64,000 nucleotides of DNA from Perkinsela sp. pyNocScin1 (GCA_964019655.1 CAXHTR010000004.1:434001-498000), one strand, 5' to 3'; shown: positions 29,603-39,799, numbered from the stretch's first letter. The notes: generated by a model not told the origin, from the letters alone. Translations and numbers: made by a program.

Positions 29603-30523
29603 ATGTTCACGCTCTTCACGCTCGCTGCTGACACACTCCTCGGCCGCGTGAGCTCCCTCAATATCTCCGACCAGACGTGTATGGAGCTTCTCGTCCAAAA
29701 TCTGAGCAAGCGAGTCATTTTATCTGATTTCAAACAGAATGGCGAATTCCTCGATATTGCCAAGTGGCCAGGCGTCCGATCCACTCGAGAAGGAAATGTT
29801 CGAAAAATTGACTGGAAGCTTCGTACGCTGCCTGGGACTATTTTGCTCGAGCACCTGCCACAAAGCATCGAAATATTCCGTGCGACCCACAATCAGTGGA
29901 TGGGGACGCTGAACACATCGCTCTTACCTGCAATGTTCTCGTTCATTCTCAACCACAATGCGCTTACGGGGGGCGTTGACCTGACAGCACTGCCAGCTGG
30001 TCTGACCTACTTTAGCATCGCCAATAATGAATTTTCGGGTGAGTGCCAATTAGACAAGCTCCCTGTCGGCCTCACGACATGCAGTCTCGTCGAAAATAAA
30101 TTTCATGGCAGTTTGGACCTGACAAACTTGCCCATCGGCCTCTCACGGGCGCTCTTTGGTGGAAACGCTTTTTCGGGCATTGTGTCGCTCGAGGAACTCC
30201 CTCAAACGCTCGTGGTCCTCGACCTTGGGGTCAATAAGCTGACAGGTGAAGTCTGTCTGTCAAAGCTCCCGAACTACCTTGAGGACATCCGCCTGGATGA
30301 CAATCTTTTCACGGGGGAATTCCGGCTGGACAACGCGCCGGATGGCCTGATGTCGCTTAGCGCTGAGGAGAACGATTTTTGCGGGACTGCCGTCATCCCG
30401 AAGAGCTGCGCTGAGCTCGTGACCATCTGCAACACGGAAATAGAGGCGGTGGTGAATGAAAAAGGGGTTCTCTACCCAGAGGGGAAGTTCTGGGATATAG
30501 CGAGTGGAAGTGATGAAGAGTAA
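29603..30523 (+). CDS. Subgroup D LRR protein
   Basis: 306 residues from the ATG at 29603; the open frame continues upstream to a GTG. Leader MFTLFTLAAD, then TLLGRVSSLNISDQTCMELL. The cap is DIAKWPGVRSTRE, without cysteines. Nine LRRs, including FSGECQLDKLPVGLTTCSL. The C-cap is AVVNEKGVLYPEGKF. The order of repeats E-C-x-L and S-L-D-L matches 25104 and 26638, so the three are related although this one has lost the cysteine pair. Confidence 0.94.
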   Translation: MFTLFTLAADTLLGRVSSLNISDQTCMELLVQNLSKRVILSDFKQNGEFLDIAKWPGVRSTREGNVRKIDWKLRTLPGTILLEHLPQSIEIFRATHNQWMGTLNTSLLPAMFSFILNHNALTGGVDLTALPAGLTYFSIANNEFSGECQLDKLPVGLTTCSLVENKFHGSLDLTNLPIGLSRALFGGNAFSGIVSLEELPQTLVVLDLGVNKLTGEVCLSKLPNYLEDIRLDDNLFTGEFRLDNAPDGLMSLSAEENDFCGTAVIPKSCAELVTICNTEIEAVVNEKGVLYPEGKFWDIASGSDEE

Positions 30524-31101
30524 ATCTTACGGAATATTTTAAGATTTTGAGACTATAGTTGCGTATTGAGGAATGTTTTGGGGGTATCAAGGAAGATTAT
30601 GCTATTTTTTTGCCCATACAGGCTTATTCGATTCAAATGCGATTTCTTTTGAGATGAAGTGAGCGATGCGTGCAATGAGATGACTAAGTAATAGGCTCGT
30701 AAGTAGTCAAAGATTCATGGATTGATGGATTTTTCTGACAATTGTGCTTTCATTATGAAAATTGAGTGATAGCAATGAAATCAGAACAGTTTCTCTTGGA
30801 ATGGAAACTCATGGGCATCATCGTATTTTGTTCAGTTTTTGTATTTTTTTTAGAATAACATCTCACATTATGAGTCTTGACGACATGAGAACCAACGAGC
30901 AATTTACAAGCCACAAAACATGACACTTAATTAAGTAAAAGATGTTTGTTTGGGAGCGTAGTGAACGAAGTCAATCCATATCTCCATGTATGTATCCTAT
31001 GTATAAAAAGTGAGTCATACCGGCTCCATTGCATCTCTGAAAATTCAGCTCAATGAATTTAGATAAACTCAAAGCTTAATTCTCATATTTAAACTGCAAA
31101 A
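30524..31101. other. Intergenic gap
   Basis: 578 bases without a recognisable relic, RNA or repeat. Confidence 0.35.
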
Positions 31102-31755
31102 ATGCTCTCAATTTTCCTCTTGACTTCTGATGTAAACACACCACCAAGCAGCGAGATTTCACGCAAAAATCATTCTCTGCAGACCATTTTCATGCACAAA
31201 TTCCTCACAATGGGGATCGACCAGGATGTCACGAAAAATGCAGTTGTATGTGGCTGGCACGGCGTAACCTGCGAGAATGGCTATGTCAAGCGATTGAACT
31301 GGAGTACAAAGTTTCAGCATCAAGAAAGACGCAGCATAGACGTCCGCTGGATGCCTCCCTCAGTCAAGTACGCAGTCATTTTTGCGCAGCCCATTGTCAT
31401 GCCAATCGAAACGCGATCACTCCCCCGCGGGCTCAGCGTCGGCAGCTTCGTCCGGTGCGGCGTTCAGGGGACCATCGACCTGACAGCGCTGCCACCGCAC
31501 ATCGTCGAATATCTCGTAAGCGACAACCGAATTACGGGGTCTGTGTCGCTGTTGCACCTCCCAGAGACGCTGGAGACGCTCGCTGTCAATGAAAATGAGG
31601 TTACGACAATTTATGGCAAGAGCGGCTGTATTCCGAAGAGAGCGAAGGACATATCGATGTGGCCGCGGGTGAATGGTGTCAAGGTTCGGTATGTGTCTAT
31701 TGACGGATCAAAGATGGACAAGCGAATTAAAATGAAAAATGGGAGGCAGAAGTGA
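31102..31755 (+). CDS. Subgroup E short LRR protein
   Basis: 217 residues with leader MLSIFLLTSD and no LGR segment. The N-cap VVCGWHGVTCENG is complete. The stretch WMPPSVKYAVIF is the subgroup E version of the first repeat; three further repeats follow (IDLTALPPHIVEYLV, LHLPETLETLAV). The end is a basic cap: VRYVSIDGSKMDKRIKM. The DKRI motif matches 31853, 17126 and 48996. The downstream neighbour starts after 97 bases, the tightest spacing in the window. Confidence 0.88.
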   Translation: MLSIFLLTSDVNTPPSSEISRKNHSLQTIFMHKFLTMGIDQDVTKNAVVCGWHGVTCENGYVKRLNWSTKFQHQERRSIDVRWMPPSVKYAVIFAQPIVMPIETRSLPRGLSVGSFVRCGVQGTIDLTALPPHIVEYLVSDNRITGSVSLLHLPETLETLAVNENEVTTIYGKSGCIPKRAKDISMWPRVNGVKVRYVSIDGSKMDKRIKMKNGRQK

Positions 31756-31852
31756 AGTTACAAAAAAAGAAATTGACTCTTGAAGAATATGGTATTCTTT
31801 GGAAATTGCATTTGCGAATCATTTTCGAATATTTTTTCTGATTTGTAATTAA

Positions 31853-32488
31853 ATGTTCACGATCATCCTTCTGGGCGTGCCTTCATTCGCGGTTGAAGTT
31901 CCTCCAATTTTCGATCAGACCACACAGTACGAGTATCTCCTGTACCAAGACACCTGTATGCACAATTTTATCTGCAAAGAGCGCTCCTTTCTCTCCTGTA
32001 AAGTCCCCGGTGTTCGATGCATGGGTCAGATTGTCGACACGATCGATGTCCCACAAGTAGCGGATAGATGGACTCCTTGGGTGCCGGAGCGGCTCAACAT
32101 CGATTGGCTCCCGAAATCGCTCAAAGAGCTCAGCATGCGTATGAAAATTGTTGTGTCTGATCTCAATACCAGACTACTCCCGAGAGGACTCGCTATTTTT
32201 CGAGTGAACAGTTGCGCACTCAAGGGGAGCCTCGATGTGCCGAATCTTCCACTGGACATGGTAACGTTTGATGTATCCTCGAATAGTCTGTCTGGGGTCG
32301 TTCTTTTGGAGAACGTGCCAAACAAGCTGCGAGAGCTTCGTGCTGAGAGAAATTCGATCACTTGTGTGTACGGTGGCAGCGCGCTTCCGAGCAGTGTACA
32401 ACGTATCTCTCTAACGCATGCGCACAAGAAGATCAAATACGTTTCGAGGGGTAAAGGACCCAGGGATAAAAGAATTGTGCTGAGCTGA
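31853..32488 (+). CDS. Subgroup E short LRR protein, Trp lost from cap
   Basis: 211 residues with leader MFTIILLGVPSFA. The N-cap is LSCKVPGVRCMG: both cysteines are kept and the tryptophan is replaced. Extra cysteines lie just upstream (DTCMHNFICKE). WLPKSLKELSM, LPRGLAIFRV, LPLDMVTFDV and VPNKLRELRA mark four repeats. The tail KIKYVSRGKGPRDKRIVL is the DKRI cap of 31102. It forms a head-to-tail pair with 31102, apparently a local duplicate that has diverged strongly. Confidence 0.87.
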   Translation: MFTIILLGVPSFAVEVPPIFDQTTQYEYLLYQDTCMHNFICKERSFLSCKVPGVRCMGQIVDTIDVPQVADRWTPWVPERLNIDWLPKSLKELSMRMKIVVSDLNTRLLPRGLAIFRVNSCALKGSLDVPNLPLDMVTFDVSSNSLSGVVLLENVPNKLRELRAERNSITCVYGGSALPSSVQRISLTHAHKKIKYVSRGKGPRDKRIVLS

Positions 32489-32783
32489 GCAGAGTTTGAA
32501 AATAAGAACAGATATAGACCTTAAAGAAGGTTTCAGAATTATGGACTGAGGTTCGTGATATCTTAATGATTTGCCCTTAATCGATTTCTTCACAATTGTT
32601 TGTGTCATAATTGCAATAATATGCAAAAGCCCCTCTCCTGTGGCATCAGACAGATGTATCTGAATCGGTCACTGATCTGCGTAGCCCAAAGCTTCAATGA
32701 TTAAAGTGGCAGCGCTCATCGCGAATCTCACTATATGCAACGATATGTTCCTCATTGTATATTCCAATCTTCTTTCTGTGCAC

Positions 32784-33060
32784 ATGATGTTTGCTTATCT
32801 TTGCGCTGTAGATCCAGTGCCCTTCCACCTCGACTTTGACGCACTCCCAGACCAAGCCTTGAGGAAAATGGTCGTTGAGGGAATGAAAACGGAATCAAAG
32901 AAAAATTTTTAAGACGAAAGCGGTAACTTTCTCGATGTATTCGAGTGGAATGGCGTCGATTGCACTTCGAATCTTCGTGTGATGAGGATGGCCATAAGCT
33001 CGAAGCCATTGTCCCAGTCATATCAATCCCACTTTATGTAGATTTTCTTGAGCTAGATTT
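32784..33060 (+). pseudogene. Subgroup A N-terminal remnant (stop plus frameshift)
   Basis: The leader MMFAYLCAVD and LDFDALPDQALRKMVVEG are followed by TAA at 32910-32912, where the family has glutamine (KNF-stop-DESGNF). The same phase gives FLDVFEWNGVDC. The reading then shifts phase to CDEDGHKLEAIVPV near 32970 (again a net change equal to loss of one base). No LRR follows; the remnant ends before the next gene at 33101. It is a clear pseudogene reduced to the N-terminal third. Confidence 0.8.
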
Positions 33061-33100
33061 TTTTCAAAAAATCTCATTACTTATTTGCTCGTCCATTTCA

Positions 33101-33895
33101 ATGTTCTCTAGTCTCCTTTCAGCAGCCTTACTGCTCTCATCGGCTGACATACCGCATGAGTCTGTCCAAGCTTTCCAAAACCACATTGGCACAGAGCTCT
33201 TTCATAAAAATACAAAAAGGTCGCAGCGAAAAACGCTAACTCTAGACGAGATCCTCGAAAAGCCAAACGGTAGCCCAGACATCTGTCGCTGGCGTGGAAT
33301 TCGGTGTGAAGAAGGCAAGATGAACGCAATATTCCTTGAAAATATGGGCCTTACCCTCAACACGCTCCTGCTATCCATCGAGTGGCTCCCGCCCACAGTC
33401 CAGTTCGTTCATCTCGTCAGCCTGCGCCTCACCGCTGGATGGCTCGTCGAAACGCTTCCGCGCGATCTCAAGTACTTCTACATTGAATCGTGCATGTCGA
33501 AGGAGCACGAGGCGCACGGGCATTCTATCAACCTCCGCAGACTGCCCCATCAGACTGAGGAGTTCCACGTCATTTCTTCCTATCGGCTCTATGGAAAATT
33601 TGACCTGACGCAGCTTCCAAGCACACTGCGTGTCCTTGCACTCACGACAACCCTGTGTGCGCTACCCGGTCAGCATCCAACAGTCATCGTTGACTACGGC
33701 ACGCTCCCAGAGAATTTTCTCGGGTTTGTCATTGGTGAAGAGCCTGGGGAGGTCAAGGTCCGTACGATTGGAAGACTGAAAAGCAGTGATGCAACCGGGA
33801 AGCATGTCTTGACGGAACGCAACGGGGTGCAGACCAGTGTGTACTCATGCTATGTGACTGAATACATGGAGCTATGCAGAAGAGAAAATGGCTGA
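33101..33895 (+). CDS. Subgroup E LRR-like protein
   Basis: 264 residues from the ATG at 33101. The frame is open from further upstream because the out-of-phase remnant before it runs in without a stop, but that part has no leader. MFSSLLSAALLLSSAD is the most conventional signal peptide in the window. N-cap DICRWRGIRCEEG, complete. The repeats are decayed (WLPPTVQFVHLVSL, LPRDLKYFYIESC, LPSTLRVLAL). The tail is long and charged, without a DENG cap. Pattern and length match 14030. Confidence 0.87.
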   Translation: MFSSLLSAALLLSSADIPHESVQAFQNHIGTELFHKNTKRSQRKTLTLDEILEKPNGSPDICRWRGIRCEEGKMNAIFLENMGLTLNTLLLSIEWLPPTVQFVHLVSLRLTAGWLVETLPRDLKYFYIESCMSKEHEAHGHSINLRRLPHQTEEFHVISSYRLYGKFDLTQLPSTLRVLALTTTLCALPGQHPTVIVDYGTLPENFLGFVIGEEPGEVKVRTIGRLKSSDATGKHVLTERNGVQTSVYSCYVTEYMELCRRENG

Positions 33896-34016
33896 AAGTA
33901 AATCTGTAGACTTTTTCAATGCGATAGAAGTTCTAAAATCATTAAAATGATGACTAAGCGCTTATGACTGCGAGCCAAATATCGTCACCAACGTTGCCTT
34001 CACATATTTATCAAGT

Positions 34017-34036
34017 AACTTTTCGCTACTTTTTAG
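34017..34036 (+). promoter_or_regulatory. Candidate trans-splice acceptor for 34038
   Basis: AACTTTTCGCTACTTTTTAG, with the AG one base before the ATG codon. Tract, AG and ATG are packed within 25 bases. With the site at 20025 this is the best acceptor candidate in the window. Inference only. Confidence 0.4.
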
Positions 34037-34037
34037 G

Positions 34038-35027
34038 ATGATTACAGCTTTTATCACCGCCATCGACCCGCTTGGAAAATTCGACGCCTCTATGCTGCCC
34101 CATGACACACTTATGGATCTTCTCATTCAAGACTTCCAGGACACATCGCGAATAATGCAAAGCAGACATGGTGAGCGAAGCCACGACGCCTGGCATGGCG
34201 TTCTCTACGCTAACGGAAAAGCCATTGAAATTGACTGGGACTGGGCGCTCACTGCCGGGGCTTCATTAAACCTACAATTTATCCCACCAAGCGTTGAAAA
34301 ATTGAGTATGGATGGGTGCGGTCTTACAGGGTCACTCGACCTTACGGCGATCCCACAGTCGCTCAAGCTTCTATCGCTGAATGGCAACGATTTTATGGGG
34401 TCTGTTGACCTGACGGCCATGCCAGAAGGACTCGAAGAGCTGTCCATCTCCACGTGCGCCCTTAAGGGACCAGTCAACTTCGACTTTCTGCCGAAAACCT
34501 TGAAGCGAATGCACCTCAGGAGCAACGAGCTTGAGGGGACAGTCCGATTCGAGCGCTTACCAGATGGAATGATTGACCTTTCGCTCGCGTGCAATGCGTT
34601 TTACGGATCTATCGACTTGACCAAGCTGCCGCGATCTTTCGTGAAACTTTCCCTTTCCGACAACAATTTTACAGGGGAGATCGATTTGACTTCGCTCCCG
34701 CAGCTCACCACGCTCTACCTCGGCGTTAATGCACTGAGCGGCTCTGTGTGCTTAACATCGCTTCCAAGCTCGCTAAAGAGACTTTCCCTGCGAAAAAACT
34801 CGTTTTCGGGTGAAGTGGACCTTCGCTATCTGCCGGATGCCATGATTAATCTCGATCTCAGCTGCAACATGCTTTCGGGGGGAATCGATCTATCGCAGAT
34901 GCCCGGTGAAATGCAATATCTTCACGTGCAAGCGAACAATTTCACAGGGATTTTACGAGTCCCGAAAACGGAATGTCACATAGAGTTCAGTGATAATGCA
35001 TTCGATGCGGTAGAGAAAATGAACTGA
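34038..35027 (+). CDS. Long LRR protein (about 11 repeats)
   Basis: 329 residues with leader MITAFITAID. A trimmed helix segment (LGKFDASMLPHDTLMDLL) has K in place of R after LG. The cap is DAWHGVLYANG, with both cysteines lost. About eleven LRRs of strict length follow, many of the S-x-D-L-T type (GSLDLTAIPQSLKLLSL, GSVDLTAMPEGLEELSI). One repeat is two residues short (IDLTSLPQLTTLYL). There is no DENG cap; the end is a half repeat (FSDNAFDAVEKMN). Confidence 0.94.
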   Translation: MITAFITAIDPLGKFDASMLPHDTLMDLLIQDFQDTSRIMQSRHGERSHDAWHGVLYANGKAIEIDWDWALTAGASLNLQFIPPSVEKLSMDGCGLTGSLDLTAIPQSLKLLSLNGNDFMGSVDLTAMPEGLEELSISTCALKGPVNFDFLPKTLKRMHLRSNELEGTVRFERLPDGMIDLSLACNAFYGSIDLTKLPRSFVKLSLSDNNFTGEIDLTSLPQLTTLYLGVNALSGSVCLTSLPSSLKRLSLRKNSFSGEVDLRYLPDAMINLDLSCNMLSGGIDLSQMPGEMQYLHVQANNFTGILRVPKTECHIEFSDNAFDAVEKMN

Positions 35028-35562
35028 TGCGATTCGTTGGAGAAAGCGCATTCGGAGGAAAAATAATAGGCGTAGTGACAAATAATAGAAAAGTGCTGAA
35101 GCTGATAGATAGAGCATACTTTACGTTTATGACAAAAAACAATATTTTCAAAGTGCTTTTTAAGCGTTCGAATGTAATTATGCGATTGATTTGGCGCCTT
35201 GGGTCGTGAAAAGCTTCTTAGATTCGTTCTTTTGGCTACACGAGAGCATTTTCATTTCGATTTATTTAATAGCCTTATCGCGGAAATTACCTCAAAGAAC
35301 ATTTCAGAGCCGTACAATCAGCGATGCGTAGGCGATAAATGAATAGATAACCTTCGAAAACAGCCAGCAATGCTCTGTATCCGCAGCCACTTTGCTCCAA
35401 GCAATGCACAGCTATGGGCGCATGATTTCACTTTTGACGAAAGAACTCATCGGAATTTGAGAGATATTGTCAATTAATAAAAAGTGTCACAGTGCAAGTA
35501 AAGTGAAGCAGTACAAACTATATAAACTATTCTGAGAGACAGTTTGTAATATATTTATTCCA
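35028..35562. other. Intergenic gap
   Basis: No relic is supported. A 60-codon frame directly after the previous stop has no family motif. Confidence 0.35.
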
Positions 35563-36411
35563 ATGTACTTCATTCTCTGCGCTGACATGCCTTTTGGACG
35601 CATAGACCGCGAAATGCTCTCCGAGCAGCAAAAAATGGAGCTCCTGGTCGAAAGCTTTGATGACACATATAAAGCCGAATTGCAAGATGCGGAGTCAAAC
35701 TTTCGCCCCATTGCCGACTGGCGGGGCGTGTTCTTCGATACCAACGGAGACGTCAACTACATCAATTTCAGTGATAGGAAGCACACTGGCCCCATGGCGC
35801 TGGAATGGATCCCGGATGGTGTCACTATCTTAAACATCGAGAACAGTGGTCTTGTTGGATCTTTAAACACTGCGTATCTTCCATCGTCGCTCCGCAATTT
35901 CTCGTGTGCGAATAATGCGCTGACCGACTCCATCGACTGGGCGTCGCTGCCAGCAAAGACTGAGAAACTCTGGCTGTACAATAATTCACTTTCGGGGTCC
36001 ATCGTGACAGGTTTTCTCCCATCATCGCTCCGATGGCTTCATGCGCAGAAAAACAAATTCACGGGGGAATTTGCACTCACGCTCCTCCCCCGGCCGGTTG
36101 AGTTCCTGAATGCTTCGGAGAACCAGCTGAGTGGCACGCTGAATTTTGAAAGTCTCCCACCAACCATCCGGGAGCTTCGCTTGAAATGCAACCGTTTTAC
36201 GGGGACTCTATGCGTTCGGCACGTGCCGACGACGCTGTCAGATTTGACGCTCAACGCGAATAGGCTGAGCGGGGAGGCTATCGTGTCACGCCAGGCCGCC
36301 CGGGTCATTGAGATCAAGGGGAACCATATCACATCAGTGGCTGATGAGAAGGGCGTGGAGTTTACGTGCGATCGAGACTGGATGAGTGGCTTCGTGGACT
36401 ATATTGAGTGA
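35563..36411 (+). CDS. Last plus-strand LRR protein before the strand switch
   Basis: 282 residues with leader MYFILCAD. FGRIDREMLSEQQKMELL. The cap is PIADWRGVFFDTN, with aromatic residues in place of the second cysteine. About eight LRRs follow; one has T-D-S for F-S-G (LTDSIDWASLPAKTEKL). The C-cap is SVADEKGVEFTCDRDW, similar to 23789. The stop at 36411 ends the plus-strand block. Confidence 0.94.
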   Translation: MYFILCADMPFGRIDREMLSEQQKMELLVESFDDTYKAELQDAESNFRPIADWRGVFFDTNGDVNYINFSDRKHTGPMALEWIPDGVTILNIENSGLVGSLNTAYLPSSLRNFSCANNALTDSIDWASLPAKTEKLWLYNNSLSGSIVTGFLPSSLRWLHAQKNKFTGEFALTLLPRPVEFLNASENQLSGTLNFESLPPTIRELRLKCNRFTGTLCVRHVPTTLSDLTLNANRLSGEAIVSRQAARVIEIKGNHITSVADEKGVEFTCDRDWMSGFVDYIE

Positions 36412-37363
36412 GAATTCGGAGACAGGAAGGAACATGAAGAATTCAAAAATAATATGGGCTGTAGAAAAGTGATAGAGTTTGATTCAATATTGTTCGAGAA
36501 CCTTGGGCACAGCATAAATATATGTTTCGGCAATGCTTTCTTTGATTAAAGAATGTCATTATGAAAAATTCTCTGTGCGTCTTTTTCAACACAGTGCACA
36601 GGAATAGAATGCGGTCAATGCGGTTTGCGGCTTGACCTTGTTGGATATCTTGGGGACTGTTGAAATCAACAGACTTCGAGTGGACGGCGCCCGTGACAGT
36701 CCATCACAGAAAATTTTCTATTGGTATCGTGTGTGCTACAAAGTGCTGTCCAGGATGGCTTGGGTATTCTTGCTATCACCAAAGATTCGATTTAAGAAGA
36801 ATCTCATCTTCTACGCGAATATTCGATACAAAACCTACCATTTCCACACAGAAATTCCTATAAGACACTTTCATCGTGCTAGATGTATACTCAAGGCAAT
36901 TCGTGTGCATTGTGACATTCGAGTGATGTGCGATGAAGCGTGTCTCGCGTGGTAGGCAAATCTATGGAGCCACCTATAGGCTCCAAACCGGGCATATCAA
37001 AATCATTGAACAACAGCTGAAGTTTTATAATGGCCCGAATTGCATGGAATTTGAGGCCTGGCGACCCTGGAATGTCGCTTCATTCTCCTGCGTTGCCTCA
37101 AATTATTCCACTGTCTTGACTATGTGCAACAAGGGGTTCAATCCTTGCCGTTGATGGGCGTGCATCTGCATCAAATTGGCCGAAGTCGTCAGCCAGAACG
37201 AAGGACCTGATGCCTGATGAATGGTGCATGTACTCGTGAAAAAATCTTTCGAAAGGGTACGCTGCGCTTACATTTCATTTTCCATGAAGATTTCAACTTT
37301 TTTCTATTCAATAACTTGTACACGGTTTTATATGCATATACAGGCTTAAGCACTTCCATCCGC
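36412..37363. other. Convergent strand-switch region
   Basis: All units to the left read rightwards and all to the right read leftwards, so two blocks end here. The 952 bases hold no intact gene. A short reading near 36640 (LTLLDILGTVEINRL, plus strand) could be an eroded LRR, but it is too short to call. In kinetoplastids such regions are transcription termination zones; that role is inferred here. Confidence 0.55.
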
Positions 37364-38179
37364 TCATTCATCCTTTGCACTTACCTTCAGAATATTCTTG
37401 ACCCGTCGTATGCTGATAGGCTTTCCATTGACCCCTCTGATCTCCCCGAAAACACCGTCATCCACCTGGAGACCATGGGCTTCAAAGCAGTCAGGATCAA
37501 CGATGAGCGTATCTTGCTTGAACGTGTTTTCATAGAGCCATATACGCATGCGAGAGCCTGGAAGATGCGAAAAATCGAGACTGCCGCTGAAATTGTTCGT
37601 CTCGGCGAAAAAGGAAACGATTGGAGCGGTGAGCAACGTGAAATCAAGTACCCCTGAAAAATGGTTCCTCGAGATGTCCACCAACTCCAGCGTTTTCGGA
37701 AGTGCATCGAGCCGAAAATTTCCTTCAAAGTCGTTGTCGTGAATTTCGAGATTGACGAGCGACGGTGGAAGTGTGGTCGCATCGCATGTTCCGGCTATCC
37801 GGTTGTTGGATATGTCAAAGTCCGTCAAGGTTTCTGGCAGAAAAGCAGTCGTCAAGGTCCCTCTAAGCCGAAATAAAATGAGATAGAGCGTTTCCAGCGT
37901 GGAAGGAAGAAACGAAAAATCGATGCTCCCACCGGGCGCTTCGGGAGCCCCAAAATCACTAAACGACCACTCAATACTCATGATGTCCCCACTTTCAGTG
38001 AATCGAAGACCTGGCCATTCTTCGATATCGGTGAATTCCCCAGAATTGTTGTGAAGGATGCGATTGTCTTCAAAATTCGCAACGAGGAGCTCCATCTTTG
38101 CCTGCAATGGGAGCGCATCGGTATCGAATCGGCCACATACGTCAGAGCAGACGAGGAGAATGATAAAAGAATGGGACAT
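37364..38179 (-). CDS. First minus-strand LRR protein at the strand switch
   Basis: 271 residues with leader MSHSFIILLVCSD. VCGRFDTDALPLQAKMELLVANFED. The cap is DIEEWPGLRFTES, without cysteines. A loop rich in G and P (SDFGAPEAPGGSIDF) precedes about six LRRs. The last repeats have atypical ends (LLTAPIVSFFAETNN). The C-terminal segment is GEIRGVNGKPISIRRVK, a member of the G-x-D/N-G-K-P cap seen in subgroups F and G. Confidence 0.92.
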   Translation of the reverse strand: MSHSFIILLVCSDVCGRFDTDALPLQAKMELLVANFEDNRILHNNSGEFTDIEEWPGLRFTESGDIMSIEWSFSDFGAPEAPGGSIDFSFLPSTLETLYLILFRLRGTLTTAFLPETLTDFDISNNRIAGTCDATTLPPSLVNLEIHDNDFEGNFRLDALPKTLELVDISRNHFSGVLDFTLLTAPIVSFFAETNNFSGSLDFSHLPGSRMRIWLYENTFKQDTLIVDPDCFEAHGLQVDDGVFGEIRGVNGKPISIRRVKNILKVSAKDE

Positions 38180-38818
38180 TTATCGGTTTACAAGCAACGG
38201 GAAGTGTCTTTGGTGAAGATGAGAGTCATAAAAACACCCGAAATCTTCTTTACGTTATATCCACTCCATTCTCATCAACGATCTTTTCCATCTGCGTGTT
38301 TGTCTTCATCACTACCCAGATAACTTCACCCGATTACAGCAGCCCTCTCAAGGTCATTCGAGAGGTCATAGAGGCAGTCCTGCAATTTTTATCGTTTCAG
38401 AAGCATTTATGTCCCCCTAAAGGGGCTGATCTGTTTTCTTGTCTCCTGCACAGCGACTCTCAAACTTTGAGCATTGAGTTCCGCAATGAATTCTTCTCTT
38501 GCATTTTTTCGCGATTTTCATCGCTGAACTCCTGAATAAACCGTTCAAGACTGGCAATATGATGTTTTCGAGGTTCGTCGCAGCGAGATGTTTCGATTCA
38601 AGAATACCTGGACTTGATGAAGATGCTCATCTGAAAGTATGTATCCACAGGTGCTGAAAATCATCAATTTCTATATAAGTAGAGACCGATTCAAAAACAC
38701 TTCATGCGTATTGGAGTTCGACAAATGAGGTCTCGCTGCACCCTTTCTTTACTTCATCTATTTCTTTTTCTCATGCACGATCTTGTCAATCGGACTGTTT
38801 GTTACGCTTCCTTCTGGA
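38180..38818. other. Intergenic gap, possible faint relic
   Basis: A minus-strand reading near 38480-38560 gives SLERFIQEFSDENREKMQ, which weakly resembles the family helix segment (LMELLIQDFxD). No LRR or cap lies beside it, so it is not called. A short GC hairpin (CCCCCTAAAGGGG) lies near 38411-38424. Confidence 0.3.
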
Positions 38819-39799
38819 CTACAATTTCATTTTCATGGCATTCCCGTTTTCATCGACGACATCCATTAGAGAATTACTTTCAATGTGCACACAGCCACGC
38901 AATGCACTATGAACAACTGCCCGCCCACTGAATCTGCAGGATCTCGCGCAAAGTGCAATGAGTGATGCGTAGCCTCTCTCAACAGCGAACTTTCCCTCCA
39001 GCATCGTCTTCTCAATGTTCAGGACCTGAATAGCGTCCGGCAGTGCATTGAGATTCACTTCCCCACTGAAATCGTTCTCGCTGAGTGTAAGCTCCACCAA
39101 AGCGGGTGGTAAGCTATTAAAGTACAGACTGCCTGAAAGCTTGTTTGTCTGAAGATTGAGCACTTGAAGGCCAGGTGGGAGCGCACGTAGTGATATACTT
39201 CCACTAAATTGATTCTCAGATAGTCTCAGATTGGTGAGGCTGCTTGGAAGGCTTTCGAGGTGCAATGATCCGCTCATACAGTTTTCCTGCAATCGAAGAT
39301 CACTGAGTTTTGGTGGCAACTGGCGCAGATCACAATTCCCTTCAAACTGATTGTCTGAGAGATCGAAGGTGACGAGGTCTGCTGGGAGCGTCGTCATATC
39401 TAGCGTCCCCGAGAGGCGGTTGCCGTAGATAAGGATGTTTTTAAGGCCCTGAGGCAAGTACACAGTGTCGATAGTTCCCTCAATGCGCGTCCACTGGATC
39501 GCAAGGCATCGCACACGGGGCGGCACAAAGCGAAAGTCCATCGATCCGGAAAGTTCAATTTGGCTAGCGGAGAAATCAACGGCAGTGACTCTATTCTCTT
39601 TGTCTCTATCGATCGGGCAAGGCTCATTAGCCATGTCTGTGAATTCCCCGTTTGAATTTGTGAAAAGGCGCTGTGTTTTCTCAGGAACGCCCTGGAAGAG
39701 TATTTTGAGCAGTTGTTGATCGGAGAGGTAGCTGATGTCAAAGCGGCCAATAGGAAGCTCTGAGTCTGCTGAGATAAAGAGCTGTATAAGATCGGTCAT
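38819..39799 (-). CDS. Long LRR protein (about 10 repeats)
   Basis: 326 residues from the ATG at 39799; the frame is open 36 bases further to a TTG. Leader MTDLIQLFISAD, then ELPIGRFDISYLSDQQLLKIL. The cap is DMANEPCPIDRDK: the tryptophan is lost and a single cysteine sits at a new position. About ten LRRs follow at consensus, such as LSGTLDMTTLPADLVTFDL and FSGSISLRALPPGLQVLNL. The C-cap is DVVDENGNAMKMKL. The repeats closest to consensus are clustered in the centre. Confidence 0.94.
   Translation of the reverse strand: MTDLIQLFISADSELPIGRFDISYLSDQQLLKILFQGVPEKTQRLFTNSNGEFTDMANEPCPIDRDKENRVTAVDFSASQIELSGSMDFRFVPPRVRCLAIQWTRIEGTIDTVYLPQGLKNILIYGNRLSGTLDMTTLPADLVTFDLSDNQFEGNCDLRQLPPKLSDLRLQENCMSGSLHLESLPSSLTNLRLSENQFSGSISLRALPPGLQVLNLQTNKLSGSLYFNSLPPALVELTLSENDFSGEVNLNALPDAIQVLNIEKTMLEGKFAVERGYASLIALCARSCRFSGRAVVHSALRGCVHIESNSLMDVVDENGNAMKMKL

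Noticed and set aside
21513-32912. Stop-codon reassignment in this organism
   Set aside because: Only four lone in-frame stops in 56 units, both TAA and TAG, while intact genes end with all three stops at the expected place. Pseudogenes are simpler.
36630-36700. LTLLDILGTVEINRL as an eroded LRR in the strand-switch gap
   Set aside because: One half-matching core only; no second repeat in any phase.
37217-37657. 146-codon plus frame overlapping the end of the 37364 gene
   Set aside because: Mostly antisense to a well-supported LRR gene; the free part lacks motifs.
38480-38560. SLERFIQEFSDENREKMQ reading as a possible helix-segment relic
   Set aside because: Too short, without neighbouring cap or LRR; likeness could be chance.
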